From positions 1,984,001-2,048,000 of the forward strand of contig OZ251573.1 of assembly GCA_965243545.1 (NCBI GenBank): a DNA stretch of 64,000 nucleotides, written 5' to 3'. The notes below the pieces were generated by a model that made no database searches, was not told the DNA's origin, and saw nothing but the letters and a program-made list of their open reading frames with translations. Source of the stretch: CATQHW01 sp965243545. GTDB lineage: Bacteria > Spirochaetota > Spirochaetia > SZUA-6 > Bin103. The position numbers were made by a program, and so were the translations under genes. The first letter of the stretch is position 1; each line of letters starts with the position of its first letter. This document shows, piece by piece, positions 19,063-28,304 of the stretch.

Positions 19063-20018
19063 CAGTCGAGCCGGATGCGCGGATCGAGCCAGCCGTACAG
19101 CAGATCGGCCAGCAGGTTGGCCAGCATCACGGCGCAGATCAGCACCATGAAGTCGGCCTGCACCACCGCGTAGTCACGGGCGGTGATGGCGTCGACCAGC
19201 AGCCGGCCGATGCCTGGGATGCCGAACACGCTCTCGGTCACCACCGCTCCGCCCACCGTGGTGCCGAGCTGCAGAGCGGCCACGGTCACCACCGGGATGA
19301 GCGCGTTCTTGAGGACGTGCCGGTACACCACCCGCCGCCGCGGCAGCCCCTTGGCGATGGCCGCCAGGATGAACTCCTTCTTGGCGATCTCGCCGATCGA
19401 GGCGCTGATGAAGTTGGTGTACACCACCGCGCCGGAGATGCCGCCGGCCAGCGACGGCATGATCAGGAAGCGGATCGATTGGATCGGGTCCTCGGTGATG
19501 GTGCGGAACCCGCTGGTCGGCAGGATGCCGAGGAACACGCTGAAGAACAGGATGAGCAGAATGCCGAGCCAGAACGGCGGGATGGCGAAGCCGACGCCGG
19601 TGTAGACCGGCAGCACGCGCCGGGCCAGAAAGCCGTCCGGATGCAGCCCCATGCGGATGCCGAGCGGCAGCGCGATCAGCACCGACACCAGGAACGCGCC
19701 GACGGTCACGTGCAGCGTGACGCCGATCTTCCTGGTGACCAGCTCGGCCACCGACCACGCCGGCTTGCTGATCGAGTCGCCCAGGTCGCCCCGCAGCAGC
19801 TTGCCGAGCCAGATCAGGTACTGCTCGTGCAGCGGCTTGTCGAATCCGTAGGCGGCGCGCACCTCGGCTATCAGCTCCGGCGTCGGCGGCGGCGACATGG
19901 GCACCAGCAGCACCGCCGGATCGCCGGGGATCAGGTGGATGATCAGGAAGATCAGGATCGAGCCGATGAACAGCGCCGGTATGACGCCGAGCAGGCGGCG
20001 GATGACGTACGACTTCAC
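19062..20018 (-). CDS. ABC transporter permease (DppB/OppB type)
   Basis: A 318-residue permease. The N-terminus YVIRRLLGVIPALFIGSILIF and IHLIPGDPA are diagnostic for DppB/OppB proteins, followed by a long periplasmic loop with YGFDKPLHEQYLIWLGKLLRGDLG and five more membrane helices. The EAA-type loop is FILAAIAKGLPRRRVVYRHVLKNALIP. The GTG at 20018 is the start. It is 64 bp from the substrate-binding protein gene and coupled to the next permease. The set transports peptides or a related small solute such as an opine; the substrate cannot be told. Confidence 0.92.
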   Translation of the reverse strand: MKSYVIRRLLGVIPALFIGSILIFLIIHLIPGDPAVLLVPMSPPPTPELIAEVRAAYGFDKPLHEQYLIWLGKLLRGDLGDSISKPAWSVAELVTRKIGVTLHVTVGAFLVSVLIALPLGIRMGLHPDGFLARRVLPVYTGVGFAIPPFWLGILLILFFSVFLGILPTSGFRTITEDPIQSIRFLIMPSLAGGISGAVVYTNFISASIGEIAKKEFILAAIAKGLPRRRVVYRHVLKNALIPVVTVAALQLGTTVGGAVVTESVFGIPGIGRLLVDAITARDYAVVQADFMVLICAVMLANLLADLLYGWLDPRIRLD

Positions 20019-20082
20019 GCGCTCCGCCCATCCTGCTCAGGCGGCGCCGGCGCCCGGCGCATCTCCCGCTCGAAGCGGCCTC

Positions 20083-21627
20083 CTACTCGAAACGGACGTA
20101 CTTGAACACCGGCTTGTCGTGCTGGGACCACGTCAGCCCCTTGAGATCGGAGGTGCTGACGCTGATGTACGGCTGCGAGCTGAGGAACAGCACCCAGGCG
20201 CCGTCATTGATCGCCAGCAGCGCGTTCGACCACGCCTCCACCGACTCCGCTTCGGTCGTGGCCGCCATCCCCTTGTTGAAGTTGTCCACGTAGCGCTGGT
20301 ATTCGGGGATCACCGTCTCATCCGGGTCGTTGAAGAAGCCGTGGCCGGTGGGGAAGAAGACAAAGCTGTCGGTGAGATCGGCCGGATGCCCATTGCTGCC
20401 GGCCATCACCGACGCCATCATCTGGAAGGTCTGGCTGGTGCGCATCTGGATGTAGATGTTGCGCTCCTGCGGGTCGAGCTCCAGGGTGATGCCGACATCC
20501 TTCAAGTTGGCCTGCACGACCTGCGCGATCAGCTGCGCGGAAGTGTCGTTGGCCGGATAGGTGAACTTCACGCTCACCTGCGGATCGCCGGCTTGGCTGA
20601 GCAGCTCGCGCGCGCGGTCCGGGTCTCCCTGCGCCGGAATGGCTTCGAGCTCCGGCGTGTAGGCAAAGCTCGACGGCACCGCCGGCGATGCGGTCGGCAT
20701 GCCGAGCCCTTCGAAGATCGCCCCGGACACCGCTTGGCGGTTGATCGCCCAGCTGATCGCTTGCCGCACCCGCTTGTCCTCCAGCCCCGGCGTGTTGGGG
20801 TTGACCATCAGGATCGACGCCAGACCGACCGTCTCCGGCAGCCACACCGTAAAGTCGGGATCGTCCAGGAAGCGGACCGCGTCTGCGTACGGCGGCCGGA
20901 ACGCCAAGTCGATCTCGCCCGCTTCCAGCGCCGCGACCATCGCCGCCGCATCCCCGAAGTAGGTGATCTCCACCCGCTCGATCGTCACCGCGTCCGCGTC
21001 CCAGTGTTCGGCGAACTTCTCCCAATACATGTGCGATCCCGGCACGTATTCGACCAGCTTGAACGGACCGCTGCCGATCACCTTGTCCTCCTGGTTGAAC
21101 TCGGCCACGGCGCCGTCGTCGCGGAGGTACATGTCGGGGTCGGTCAGCATGAACAGCGACAACTTGGTCTCCATGTTGGCGAACGGCTTGCTGAGCGTGA
21201 TCCGGGCGGTCAGGTCGTCGATGACCGTGACCGTGGCGTCGACGCCGCCGCCGAACACCGGCATGTCGGAACGGCCCCAGCCCTTGCGCCGCTCCTCCAT
21301 ATCCCACTTGAGCATGTGGGCGTCGGCCGGCGTGCCGTCGTGGCTCACCATCCCTTCGCGCAGCTTGACGGTGGCGGTGGTGTAGTCGGAGGAGACCTCC
21401 CACGACTCGGCCGCTTCGCCTTCGAACCCGGCGTTGCGCGGATTGAACAGGAGCTGATCGTACAGGTTCTCTATGAACAGGTAGTTGGGGGTCGCGTTGC
21501 GGTACGGTTCCAGGCTGCGAATGTCGCCCACCTGGCCGATCCTGAGCGTCGTTCCGTCGGCCGCCGCGGCGACCGCGCCGAGCAGCAGGAACGTCCAGAC
21601 GGCGCCGAGCCGTGCGTTCGTCTTCAT
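20083..21627 (-). CDS. ABC transporter substrate-binding protein, family 5
   Basis: A 514-residue periplasmic binding protein of the SBP_bac_5 family. The signal peptide is MKTNARLGAVWTFLLLGAVA with cleavage near AAADG; there is no lipobox. Family features: TLRIGQVGDIRSLEPYRNAT, then VRQAISWAINRQAVSGAIFEGLG, and NLKDVGITLELD. AGGGAGAG lies upstream of the ATG at 21627 and supports that start. It captures the solute for the two permeases and sits between the first ATPase gene and the permeases in the operon. Peptides are the commonest ligands of the family but sugars, opines and metals-chelates also occur. Confidence 0.9.
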   Translation of the reverse strand: MKTNARLGAVWTFLLLGAVAAAADGTTLRIGQVGDIRSLEPYRNATPNYLFIENLYDQLLFNPRNAGFEGEAAESWEVSSDYTTATVKLREGMVSHDGTPADAHMLKWDMEERRKGWGRSDMPVFGGGVDATVTVIDDLTARITLSKPFANMETKLSLFMLTDPDMYLRDDGAVAEFNQEDKVIGSGPFKLVEYVPGSHMYWEKFAEHWDADAVTIERVEITYFGDAAAMVAALEAGEIDLAFRPPYADAVRFLDDPDFTVWLPETVGLASILMVNPNTPGLEDKRVRQAISWAINRQAVSGAIFEGLGMPTASPAVPSSFAYTPELEAIPAQGDPDRARELLSQAGDPQVSVKFTYPANDTSAQLIAQVVQANLKDVGITLELDPQERNIYIQMRTSQTFQMMASVMAGSNGHPADLTDSFVFFPTGHGFFNDPDETVIPEYQRYVDNFNKGMAATTEAESVEAWSNALLAINDGAWVLFLSSQPYISVSTSDLKGLTWSQHDKPVFKYVRFE

Positions 21628-21671
21628 CGGGTCTCTCCCTTGCGCTTGTGTGATCCGGCCGCGCCGGTAGC

Positions 21672-22721
21672 TCACGGACGCGGCCGGCCGTTCGGATGCG
21701 CGGCGTCCGCCCGCTCCGCTTCCTGGTGATGCAGAAAGCAGGCGACCGACCGCCCTTCCGATACTTCGCGCAGCGCCGGCGAGCGGCGCTCGCACGCCTC
21801 CATCCTACTCGGACAGCGGGTATGGAATCTACAGCCGCGCGGCGGATCGATGTTGCTCGGAATCTCGCCCGGCAGCACGGTGAAGCCCTTGCGGTCGTAC
21901 GGGTCGGGGACCGACGCCAGCAGCGCTTGCGTGTACGGGTGGAGCGGCTCGGCGAACAGCGCGGCGGCCGGAGCGGTCTCCACCAGCTTGCCCAGGTACA
22001 TCACGGCGATCCGGTCGGACACCAGGCGCACCACGCTCAGATCGTGCGAGATGAACAGGAAGGTGAGCGCGAAGCGCTGCTGCAAGTCGTTGAGCAGGTT
22101 GAGGATCTTGGCCTGGATCGAAACGTCGAGGGCGGACACCGCCTCGTCGCACACCACGATGCGGGGATTGAGCGCGATGGCGCGGCAGATGGCGATGCGC
22201 TGCCGCTGACCGCCGGAGAAGTCGGCCGGCATGCGGCCGGCGTCCCGCGCGGACAGGCCGACCGTGTCGAGCAGCTCGTGGACGCGCCGCTCGATCCGCC
22301 GGCGGCTGCCGAACCGGTTGATGCGGAGCGGCTCGGCGATGATGCCGCCGATCGACAGCCGCGGGTTGAGCGACGTGTGCGGGTCCTGGAACACGACCTG
22401 GACGTTGGGCAGGTAGCGGCGCAGCGCCCGCCCGCGCAGGTGGGTGACGTCCCGGCCGGCAAAGGTGATCGCGCCGCCGGTCGGCTCCAGCAGCCGCGCG
22501 ATCATCCGCCCGATGGTGGTCTTGCCGCTGCCGCTCTCCCCCACCAGGCCGACCGACTGGCCGTCGCCAAGGTCGAGGTCGACGCCGTCGACGGCGCGCA
22601 CGAACTGCCGCCGGCCGCGCGGGAAGTACTGGTACGCGCCGCGCAGGGACAGGATGGCGCCGTCCGCGCCGGCCGGCGCGGGACCGCGCCGGCGCGCGCC
22701 GGGATCGGTAGGCGGGTTCAC
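21672..22721 (-). CDS. Oligopeptide/dipeptide ABC transporter ATP-binding protein (OppF/DppF type)
   Basis: A 349-residue ATPase subunit and the first gene of the importer operon. Walker A is GESGSGKTTIGR, the signature FSGGQRQRIAI, Walker B IVVCDEAVSALD, and the C-terminus has LHPYTQALLASVP and the Cys-containing GCRFHTRCPSRMEAC. The GTG at 22721 is the likely start; an in-frame extension runs to 22853 but would cross the divergent promoter of the PhyH gene. Neighbour spacing: 44 bp to the substrate-binding protein gene. The two ATPases form the heterodimeric motor. Confidence 0.9.
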   Translation of the reverse strand: MNPPTDPGARRRGPAPAGADGAILSLRGAYQYFPRGRRQFVRAVDGVDLDLGDGQSVGLVGESGSGKTTIGRMIARLLEPTGGAITFAGRDVTHLRGRALRRYLPNVQVVFQDPHTSLNPRLSIGGIIAEPLRINRFGSRRRIERRVHELLDTVGLSARDAGRMPADFSGGQRQRIAICRAIALNPRIVVCDEAVSALDVSIQAKILNLLNDLQQRFALTFLFISHDLSVVRLVSDRIAVMYLGKLVETAPAAALFAEPLHPYTQALLASVPDPYDRKGFTVLPGEIPSNIDPPRGCRFHTRCPSRMEACERRSPALREVSEGRSVACFLHHQEAERADAAHPNGRPRP

Positions 22722-22790
22722 GGTGCGCAGCCTGTCAGATGCGGGGCCGCGCCGCCACACCGGGGCGCTGGCGGCGAACCCGGCGCAACG

Positions 22791-22799
22791 TGCTATACT
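22791..22799 (+). promoter_or_regulatory. Extended -10 promoter element
   Basis: TGCTATACT is a good extended -10 (TGn-TATACT) 10 nt before the GTG at 22810. The predicted start site leaves a leader of only a few bases. It serves the PhyH gene; the ABC operon diverges from the same 88-bp gap. Confidence 0.5.
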
Positions 22800-22809
22800 C
22801 CCGTCCGTC

Positions 22810-23745
22810 GTGAGCAAGCCCGCCACCAGCGTCCAACCCGCCACCAACGGCAAGCCCGCCGCCCGTCAGCCCTCCGCCGCCGGCCGGCCCGTCACCGGCG
22901 CCACCGTCCCGGAGATCACCGGGGCGCTCGGCCGGCACGGCTACTGCGTCGTCCCCGGCGTGATACCGCCCGACACGGTCGGCGCCGTCCGCGGCGAGGT
23001 GATCGCCGCGCAACGCGCCAATCACGAACAGGCCGCCGCCGAGCTGGCCAAGACCCGGTCGCGCGGCCACCGCGTCGGCTCCCCGGGCGTCGACAACATG
23101 CGGCAGGTGATCAACGCCACCCAGTGCTTCGCGCCGTATCTTGCCGACCAGCGCATCCTGGGCGTCGCCACCGAGCTGTTCGGGGAGTTCGTGCGCATCT
23201 CCTGCACCGACTGCGTCATCACCAACCCCGGCAGCGAGCGCGGCTACTGGCATTCCGACTGGCCCTACAACGCCACCAACTCCACGCACGTCAAGGCGCC
23301 CTACCCCGACGCGCTGATGCACCTGTCCGGCATCTGGATGCTGACCGACTTCACCACCGAAAACGGCGGCACCTTCATCGTCCCCGGCAGCCATCGGCTG
23401 ACCGACAATCCGGCCGGCGCCACGCTCGCCGGCTTCGACCGCGACGGCCCGCACCCGGACCAGCTGCAGGTGACCGGCGCCGCCGGCAGCGTGCTGCTCT
23501 ACGACAGCCGCCTGTGGCACGCGGTGGCGGCCAACGTCAGCGGCCAGGTGCGCGTGGCGCTGATCATCCGCTACGCGCCGTGGTGGCTCAACCTGACCCC
23601 GTCGATCCGCGGCACCCCCGATCACGAACGGATGGTGGCGGCGACCGGCGGCAAGAACTACGACGCGGCGCCGGTGCGGCGCGCGGTGTTCGAGCGGCTG
23701 CCGGCCGACGTGCAGCCGCTCTACCAGCACTTCGTCACCGAATAG
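22810..23745 (+). CDS. Phytanoyl-CoA dioxygenase (PhyH) family protein
   Basis: A 311-residue Fe(II)/2-oxoglutarate oxygenase. The metal ligands are in GYWHSDWPYN (H-x-D) and DSRLWHAVAANVSGQVRVALIIRY (distal His, then the co-substrate Arg). GGTFIVPGSHR is the conserved PGSH strand. The first 35 residues are a Ser/Thr/Pro/Ala-rich tail without family similarity, so the real start could be further inside, but no ATG is available there and the GTG at 22810 follows a strong -10 element. It is divergent from the peptide importer operon, and a functional link (uptake and hydroxylation of a peptide or amino acid) is possible but unproven. Confidence 0.87.
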   Translation: MSKPATSVQPATNGKPAARQPSAAGRPVTGATVPEITGALGRHGYCVVPGVIPPDTVGAVRGEVIAAQRANHEQAAAELAKTRSRGHRVGSPGVDNMRQVINATQCFAPYLADQRILGVATELFGEFVRISCTDCVITNPGSERGYWHSDWPYNATNSTHVKAPYPDALMHLSGIWMLTDFTTENGGTFIVPGSHRLTDNPAGATLAGFDRDGPHPDQLQVTGAAGSVLLYDSRLWHAVAANVSGQVRVALIIRYAPWWLNLTPSIRGTPDHERMVAATGGKNYDAAPVRRAVFERLPADVQPLYQHFVTE

Positions 23746-23771
23746 CCCTGCCCGCCCGCCCCGGCCCGCAC

Positions 23772-24926
23772 TCACGCCGGCAGGCCGCGCGCCGGATGCA
23801 GCCGGCGCAGAAAGCGGTCGCACGGCAGGCACCGGACGCCGTCGATGAGCAGCTCCTCCTCGCCCAGATAGAGCAGCAGACGCTGCGCTTCCGGGTAGTC
23901 GGCGTGGAAGGAGCGGAGCCCGCGCAGGTCGGCGCCCCGCACGGCGCCGCCGTGCTTGACCTCTATGGCGGTGAACTGCGCCGGCCCGTAGATGACGAAG
24001 TCGACCTCCGAGCCGGCGCGGGTCCGCCAGTAGAACAGGCGGTCGGCGCCGCCGCGGTAGGCGATCCACGCCCGCAGGTGCTGCGCCACCAGCCCCTCCA
24101 GCGCCGCTCCGGCTATCTCTTCGCGCCGGTCGAGCGGTCCCGCCGGACGGAGCGAGCGGAACACCCCACAGTCGAACAGGTAGAGTTTGTCGTGCGCCAC
24201 CGTGGCGCGCGCGGCGCGCTTGCGGAAGACCGGCACCCGGAAGCTGAGCAGCAGGTCCTCCAAGACGCCCAGGTACCCCTCCACCGCCTTGCGGCCCACG
24301 GCGCTGTCGCGCGCGATGTTGCTGGCGTTCAGAACCTGCGCGTGGCTGAACGTGACCGTCTCCAGGAATCGGGAGAACCGGTCCAAGTCGCGCACCAGCC
24401 CTTCCATCTGCACCTCTTCGCGCACGTATACCGCGGCGTAACTCCGCAGTGTGTCGGTGGGGTCCGCGGCGCCGAGCACCAGCGGCAGCATGCCGCGTTC
24501 AAGCGCCGACGGCAGATCGAACGAATCGCCCAGCTCCGCGGCCATGAAGGGATGCATGGATCGGACCAGCGCGCGACCGGCCATGAGATCGACGCCGCCC
24601 CGCCGCAGCTTGCGCGCGCCGGAGCCGGTCAGCACGAACCGCCAGCCGCGATGCTCTTCGATCAGCGCGTGCACGGCGGTCAGCAGCGCGGGCGCGCGTT
24701 GCACCTCGTCGATGACGATCACTTGGCCGTCCGGCTGCGCGCGCACCACGTCGAACAGGCGTTCGGGGCGGGCCCGATAGCCCTGGGCTGTGCCCGGATG
24801 AAGCAGGTCGATGCGCACGCCGTCCCGGTAGCGGCGCTGCGTCCAGGCCGACTTGCCGGTCCCGCGCGGCCCGAACAGGTAGTAACTCTGGCCGGGAGGA
24901 TCGAAAAATCGCCCTACGAACGCCAT
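23772..24926 (-). CDS. AAA-type ATPase with DUF4143 domain
   Basis: A 384-residue protein of the AAA_14/DUF4143 family. Walker A is LFGPRGTGKSAW (residues about 17-24), Walker B is QVIVIDEVQRAP, and FVLTGSGARKLRRGG is the sensor strand. The C-terminal DUF4143 part ends in FYWRTRAGSEVDFVIYGP and FTAIEVKHGG, a PD-(D/E)XK-like core with D-x(n)-E-x-K. Such proteins are widespread, often in multiple copies, and their role is unsettled. The ATG at 24926 gives the standard MAFVGRFF start. It lies 25 bp after the convergent PhyH gene and 104 bp downstream of the TrpB2 gene. Confidence 0.85.
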   Translation of the reverse strand: MAFVGRFFDPPGQSYYLFGPRGTGKSAWTQRRYRDGVRIDLLHPGTAQGYRARPERLFDVVRAQPDGQVIVIDEVQRAPALLTAVHALIEEHRGWRFVLTGSGARKLRRGGVDLMAGRALVRSMHPFMAAELGDSFDLPSALERGMLPLVLGAADPTDTLRSYAAVYVREEVQMEGLVRDLDRFSRFLETVTFSHAQVLNASNIARDSAVGRKAVEGYLGVLEDLLLSFRVPVFRKRAARATVAHDKLYLFDCGVFRSLRPAGPLDRREEIAGAALEGLVAQHLRAWIAYRGGADRLFYWRTRAGSEVDFVIYGPAQFTAIEVKHGGAVRGADLRGLRSFHADYPEAQRLLLYLGEEELLIDGVRCLPCDRFLRRLHPARGLPA

Positions 24927-25030
24927 TTTGAGACGCAATGTGGCGATAGCGCCTCCAAAATGCAACCTCGGCGGCTGCCGGCCCGCCGCGCGCATCGGCG
25001 TTCCCCGCGCGGCATGGCGCACTCCCCGGG

Positions 25031-26392
25031 TCAGCCGACCGCAGGCAACTCCGCCAGCGCCGCTTCGATGCGCTGCTGCGGATACTCGTAGTTGATCAGA
25101 TGGCCGTCGAGGAACGAGCGGTACGCCTGCATGTCGAAGTGTCCGTGCCCGCACAGGTTGAAGGCGATCACCCGCGACTCGCCGGCCTCCTTGCAGCGTA
25201 GCGCCTCGTCGACGGCGACGCGAATGGCGTGCGCCGGCTCCGGCGCCGGCACGATCCCTTCGGTGCGCGCGAACAACCGCGCGGCCTCGAATACCGGCAC
25301 CTGCGGCACGGCGCACGCTTCGATCAGGCCCAGGTCGTGCAGGTGGCAGACCAGCGGCGCCATGCCGTGGTAGCGCAGGCCGCCGGCGTGGATGGGGGCC
25401 GGCACGAAAGAGTGGCCCAGCGTGTACATCTTGATCAGCGGCGTGGTGGCCGCCGCGTCGCCGAAGTCGTAGCGGTACTGCCCGCCGGTCAGGCTGGGCG
25501 CGGCCTGCGGCTCCACCGCCACGAAGCGGGTGGCGCGCGCGCCGCTCAGCTTGTCGGGCACGAACGGAAAGATGAACCCGCCGAACGATGAGCCACCGCC
25601 GGTGCACCCGATCATGACGTCCGGATAGACGCCGGCGCGCTTGAACTGCGCCTGCGCCTCCAGGCCGATCACGGTCTGGTGCATCAGCACGTGGTTGAGC
25701 ACCGACCCCAGGCAGTACTTCTTGCGGCCGCCGCTGGAGGCCGCCGCTTCCACCGCTTCCGAGATGGCTATGCCGAGCGATCCCGGAGAATCGGGCTGGC
25801 GGTCCAGCACCTGCCGCCCCGCGTTGGTGACGGTCGACGGACTGGCGGTGACGCCGGCGCCGTACGCCTCCATCATCGAGCGCCGGTACGGTTTACCGTC
25901 GTAGGAGACGCGGACCATGTACACCTCGCAGTCGACGCCAAGGAACGCACCGGCCATCGCCAGGGCGCTGCCCCACTGTCCTGCGCCGGTCTCGGTGGTG
26001 AGCTGCGTCACCCCTTCCTCGCGGTTGTAGAACGCCTGCGCCACCGCGGTGTTGGGCTTGTGGGAGCCGACCGGCGAAGTGCCTTCGTACTTGTAGTAGA
26101 GGCGCGCGGGCGTATCGAGCTCCTGCTCCAGACGGCGCGCGCGGAACAGCGGCGTCGGACGCCACAGGCGGTATATCTCGCGGATCGGCTCCGGGATCGG
26201 GACGTCGCGCTCCTGGCTCACCTCCTGCTCAATCAGGCCCATGGCGAACAGCGGCGCCAAGTCATCGGGACCGATCGGGTCCATCCGCCCCGGATGGATC
26301 ACCGGCGGCAGCGGCTCCGGCAGGTCGGCCTGGATGTTGTACCAGCAAGCCGGAATCTCGGACTGCGGCAGATCGAAGCGAATCGTCTCCAT
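25031..26392 (-). CDS. trpB2: Tryptophan synthase beta chain-like protein (TrpB2)
   Basis: A 453-residue PLP enzyme of the TrpB2 type. The Schiff-base Lys is in YEGTSPVGSHKPNTAVAQA; the substrate-loop and glycine cluster are TETGAGQWGSALA and GCTGGGSSFGG. The N-terminal RLWRPTPLFRARRLEQEL and the long N-terminal extension distinguish TrpB2 from canonical TrpB1. It condenses indole with serine (or phosphoserine) to tryptophan. GAGGAG lies 8 nt upstream of the ATG. No trpA or other trp gene is in the window, as is usual for stand-alone TrpB2, which may salvage free indole. Confidence 0.9.
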   Translation of the reverse strand: METIRFDLPQSEIPACWYNIQADLPEPLPPVIHPGRMDPIGPDDLAPLFAMGLIEQEVSQERDVPIPEPIREIYRLWRPTPLFRARRLEQELDTPARLYYKYEGTSPVGSHKPNTAVAQAFYNREEGVTQLTTETGAGQWGSALAMAGAFLGVDCEVYMVRVSYDGKPYRRSMMEAYGAGVTASPSTVTNAGRQVLDRQPDSPGSLGIAISEAVEAAASSGGRKKYCLGSVLNHVLMHQTVIGLEAQAQFKRAGVYPDVMIGCTGGGSSFGGFIFPFVPDKLSGARATRFVAVEPQAAPSLTGGQYRYDFGDAAATTPLIKMYTLGHSFVPAPIHAGGLRYHGMAPLVCHLHDLGLIEACAVPQVPVFEAARLFARTEGIVPAPEPAHAIRVAVDEALRCKEAGESRVIAFNLCGHGHFDMQAYRSFLDGHLINYEYPQQRIEAALAELPAVG

Positions 26393-26656
26393 CGGGTTAC
26401 TCCTCGGTCAGCGGGCCGCTACGGCTGGCGCGGACGCTCGCTCAAGTATTGGCGGCCATGTCGCGCCCGGTCAACACGGGCGCGCTCCATTGGCCAAGTC
26501 GTCCGCTGGCCGCCTGGGACTTCGGCGCCGAAGGTGTGCCGCCTGTCACCGCCACCGCCATACGGACCGGATATTGGATGATGCAACGACGCAACGGTCA
26601 GGCCGTTGGAGCCCCGGTGATGCCCGCCGACGCTTCCGGTAGTATTCCGTGCACTG

Positions 26657-27428
26657 ATGATCCGAGCGGTCCGGGTTCGCGGCTTCAAAAGATTCCGGGA
26701 TGTCGAGTTTGCTCTGCCCGGACACGTCGTGTTTGCCGGCCCCAACGACACCGGCAAAACCACGCTGCTGCAGGCGATCGCCGCCTGGGCGCTCGCCTTG
26801 CGGCGCTGGCGCGAGATAGACGCCCCGAGCCGCGGCAACGGATACCGGCGGGCCCCGATCGCGCGGCAGGCGTTCGTGGCGGCGCCATTGCGCAGCTTCG
26901 ACCTGTTGTGGACCGACCGCCGCTATCGCGGCCGGATCGAGATCGAGCTGCGCCACGACGCCGGGTGGGCGGTGGCGATGGAACTGATCGCCGACAGCAC
27001 CGAGCAGATCTACGTGCGTCCCGCGCCGGACACGCCTCCGAGCGCGCTGCAAGACGCCGACGTGCAGGCGGTATTCGTACCGCCGATGAATCCACCCGGA
27101 CGCGCTGGCCCGCTTCGTGACCGCGCGGGTCGGCGCCGCGGCAGCGCGGCATCATGTCGACGGCTTGCTCGCCTACTGGCATGACCACTTCCCGCCGGCG
27201 GTAACGCGAGAGCCGCTCGGCGTCCACGAGTACCTCAACGTCTCCAAGGCGCGCACGGAGCTGCTGCCGCCCCTCCTGGAAGCGGCCGGCATTCACCGGC
27301 TGCCGTACACCCGCTACCATGAAATTGCGGCGTTGATGCGGCCGGACGAAATCCATCCGGAAGTCGTGGACAAACTCGATACGATCTGTCGGGCCGTCGG
27401 GGTCGAGCCACGACCACAGGCCTCGTGA
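26657..27428 (+). pseudogene. Decayed AAA/OLD-like ATPase
   Basis: The first frame (26657 to about 27095) encodes MIRAVRVRGFKRFRDVEFAL and the Walker A FAGPNDTGKTTLLQAI of the SMC/RecF-like AAA_15/AAA_23 group used by OLD-type nucleases. After VFVPPMNP the frame changes, and a second frame (about 27099-27428) encodes DALARFVTARVGAAAARHHV and a C-terminal part ending in AVGVEPRPQAS. The signature motif and Walker B that should lie between are missing, so a central deletion plus frameshift has removed function. A TAGTAT box lies 11 nt before the ATG. The intact gene would have been an ATPase of a nuclease or defence protein. Confidence 0.65.
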
Positions 27429-27603
27429 ACGCCACCTCGTGCTACGGCCCGGAAGCTCCGGGCGTTCGAGATGCGACGAGAGATAAGGTGAGATGGTCCT
27501 GGTAGGGTATTGATAACCACGTTCCGCGCGCCGGGAGGCGATCGACCGGATGAGGCGATTCGGCAGATTGACCGAGGGCGCGGAATCTGGTTGCATGGGC
27601 GGC

Positions 27604-28287
27604 ATGGAACCGGAGATTCGACATGCGCCCAGCTTTGCGGTGGCGCGGTGCCGCATGGGCGGGGGCGAGCAGCTCAAGGTGGAAGCGGGGGCGATGATGG
27701 CCCACTCGTCGGGCATGGAGCTCGAAGCCCGCATGGAGGGCGGCCTGCTCAAGGGGCTCAAGCGCAGCGTCCTGGGCGGCGAGTCGCTGTTCGTATCGAC
27801 CTACACGGCGCCGGCCGCCGGCGGCTGGGTCGACGTCGCCGCCAAGCTGCCGGGTGACATCAAGACATTGGAGCTCGACGGATCGGCCTCGTGGCTCATC
27901 GAGCGCGGCAACTGGCTCGCCTCCGACGCCTCGGTGGAGATCGAAACCAAGTGGGGCGGGTCGAAGATGCTGTTCGGCGGCGAGGGCGGATTCATGCTCC
28001 ACGCATCCGGCGCCGGCCGGGCGCTGGTGGCGTCCTACGGAGCGGTCGAGGTGATCTCGTTGGCCGCGGCTGAGACGGTGGTCGTCGACACCAACCACAT
28101 CCTCGCCTTCGTCGACACCGTCACCTTCGATCTGCGGCGGGCCGTGCAGGGCCGCTCCTTCCAGTCGCTCAAGTCGGGTGAGGGCTTCGTGTTCGACTTC
28201 ACCGGCCCCGGCGACGTCATGGTGCAGACGCGCAACCAGCAGCAGCTCGCTTCCTGGCTCAAGTCCCAGGTCGGCTCCCGCGAGTAG
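27604..28287 (+). CDS. AIM24/TIGR00266-family protein
   Basis: A 227-residue beta-rich protein of the AIM24 (TIGR00266) family, whose biochemical role in bacteria is not established. Family features: LKVEAGAMMAHSSGMELEARMEGG near the start, GGESLFVSTYTAP, GAVEVISLAAAETVVVDTNHILAFVDTV, and the closing QSLKSGEGFVFDFTGPGDVMVQTRN. Length is normal for the family. The ATG at 27595 is an alternative start, 3 codons upstream. It is convergent with the aldo/keto reductase gene. No membrane segment or signal peptide. Confidence 0.88.
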   Translation: MEPEIRHAPSFAVARCRMGGGEQLKVEAGAMMAHSSGMELEARMEGGLLKGLKRSVLGGESLFVSTYTAPAAGGWVDVAAKLPGDIKTLELDGSASWLIERGNWLASDASVEIETKWGGSKMLFGGEGGFMLHASGAGRALVASYGAVEVISLAAAETVVVDTNHILAFVDTVTFDLRRAVQGRSFQSLKSGEGFVFDFTGPGDVMVQTRNQQQLASWLKSQVGSRE

Positions 28288-28304
28288 GCTCAGAGCAGGC
28301 GGCG

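Noticed and set aside
21696..25091. A 1131-residue open frame on the plus strand
   Set aside because: It crosses several real genes on both strands and has only low-complexity GC-driven composition.
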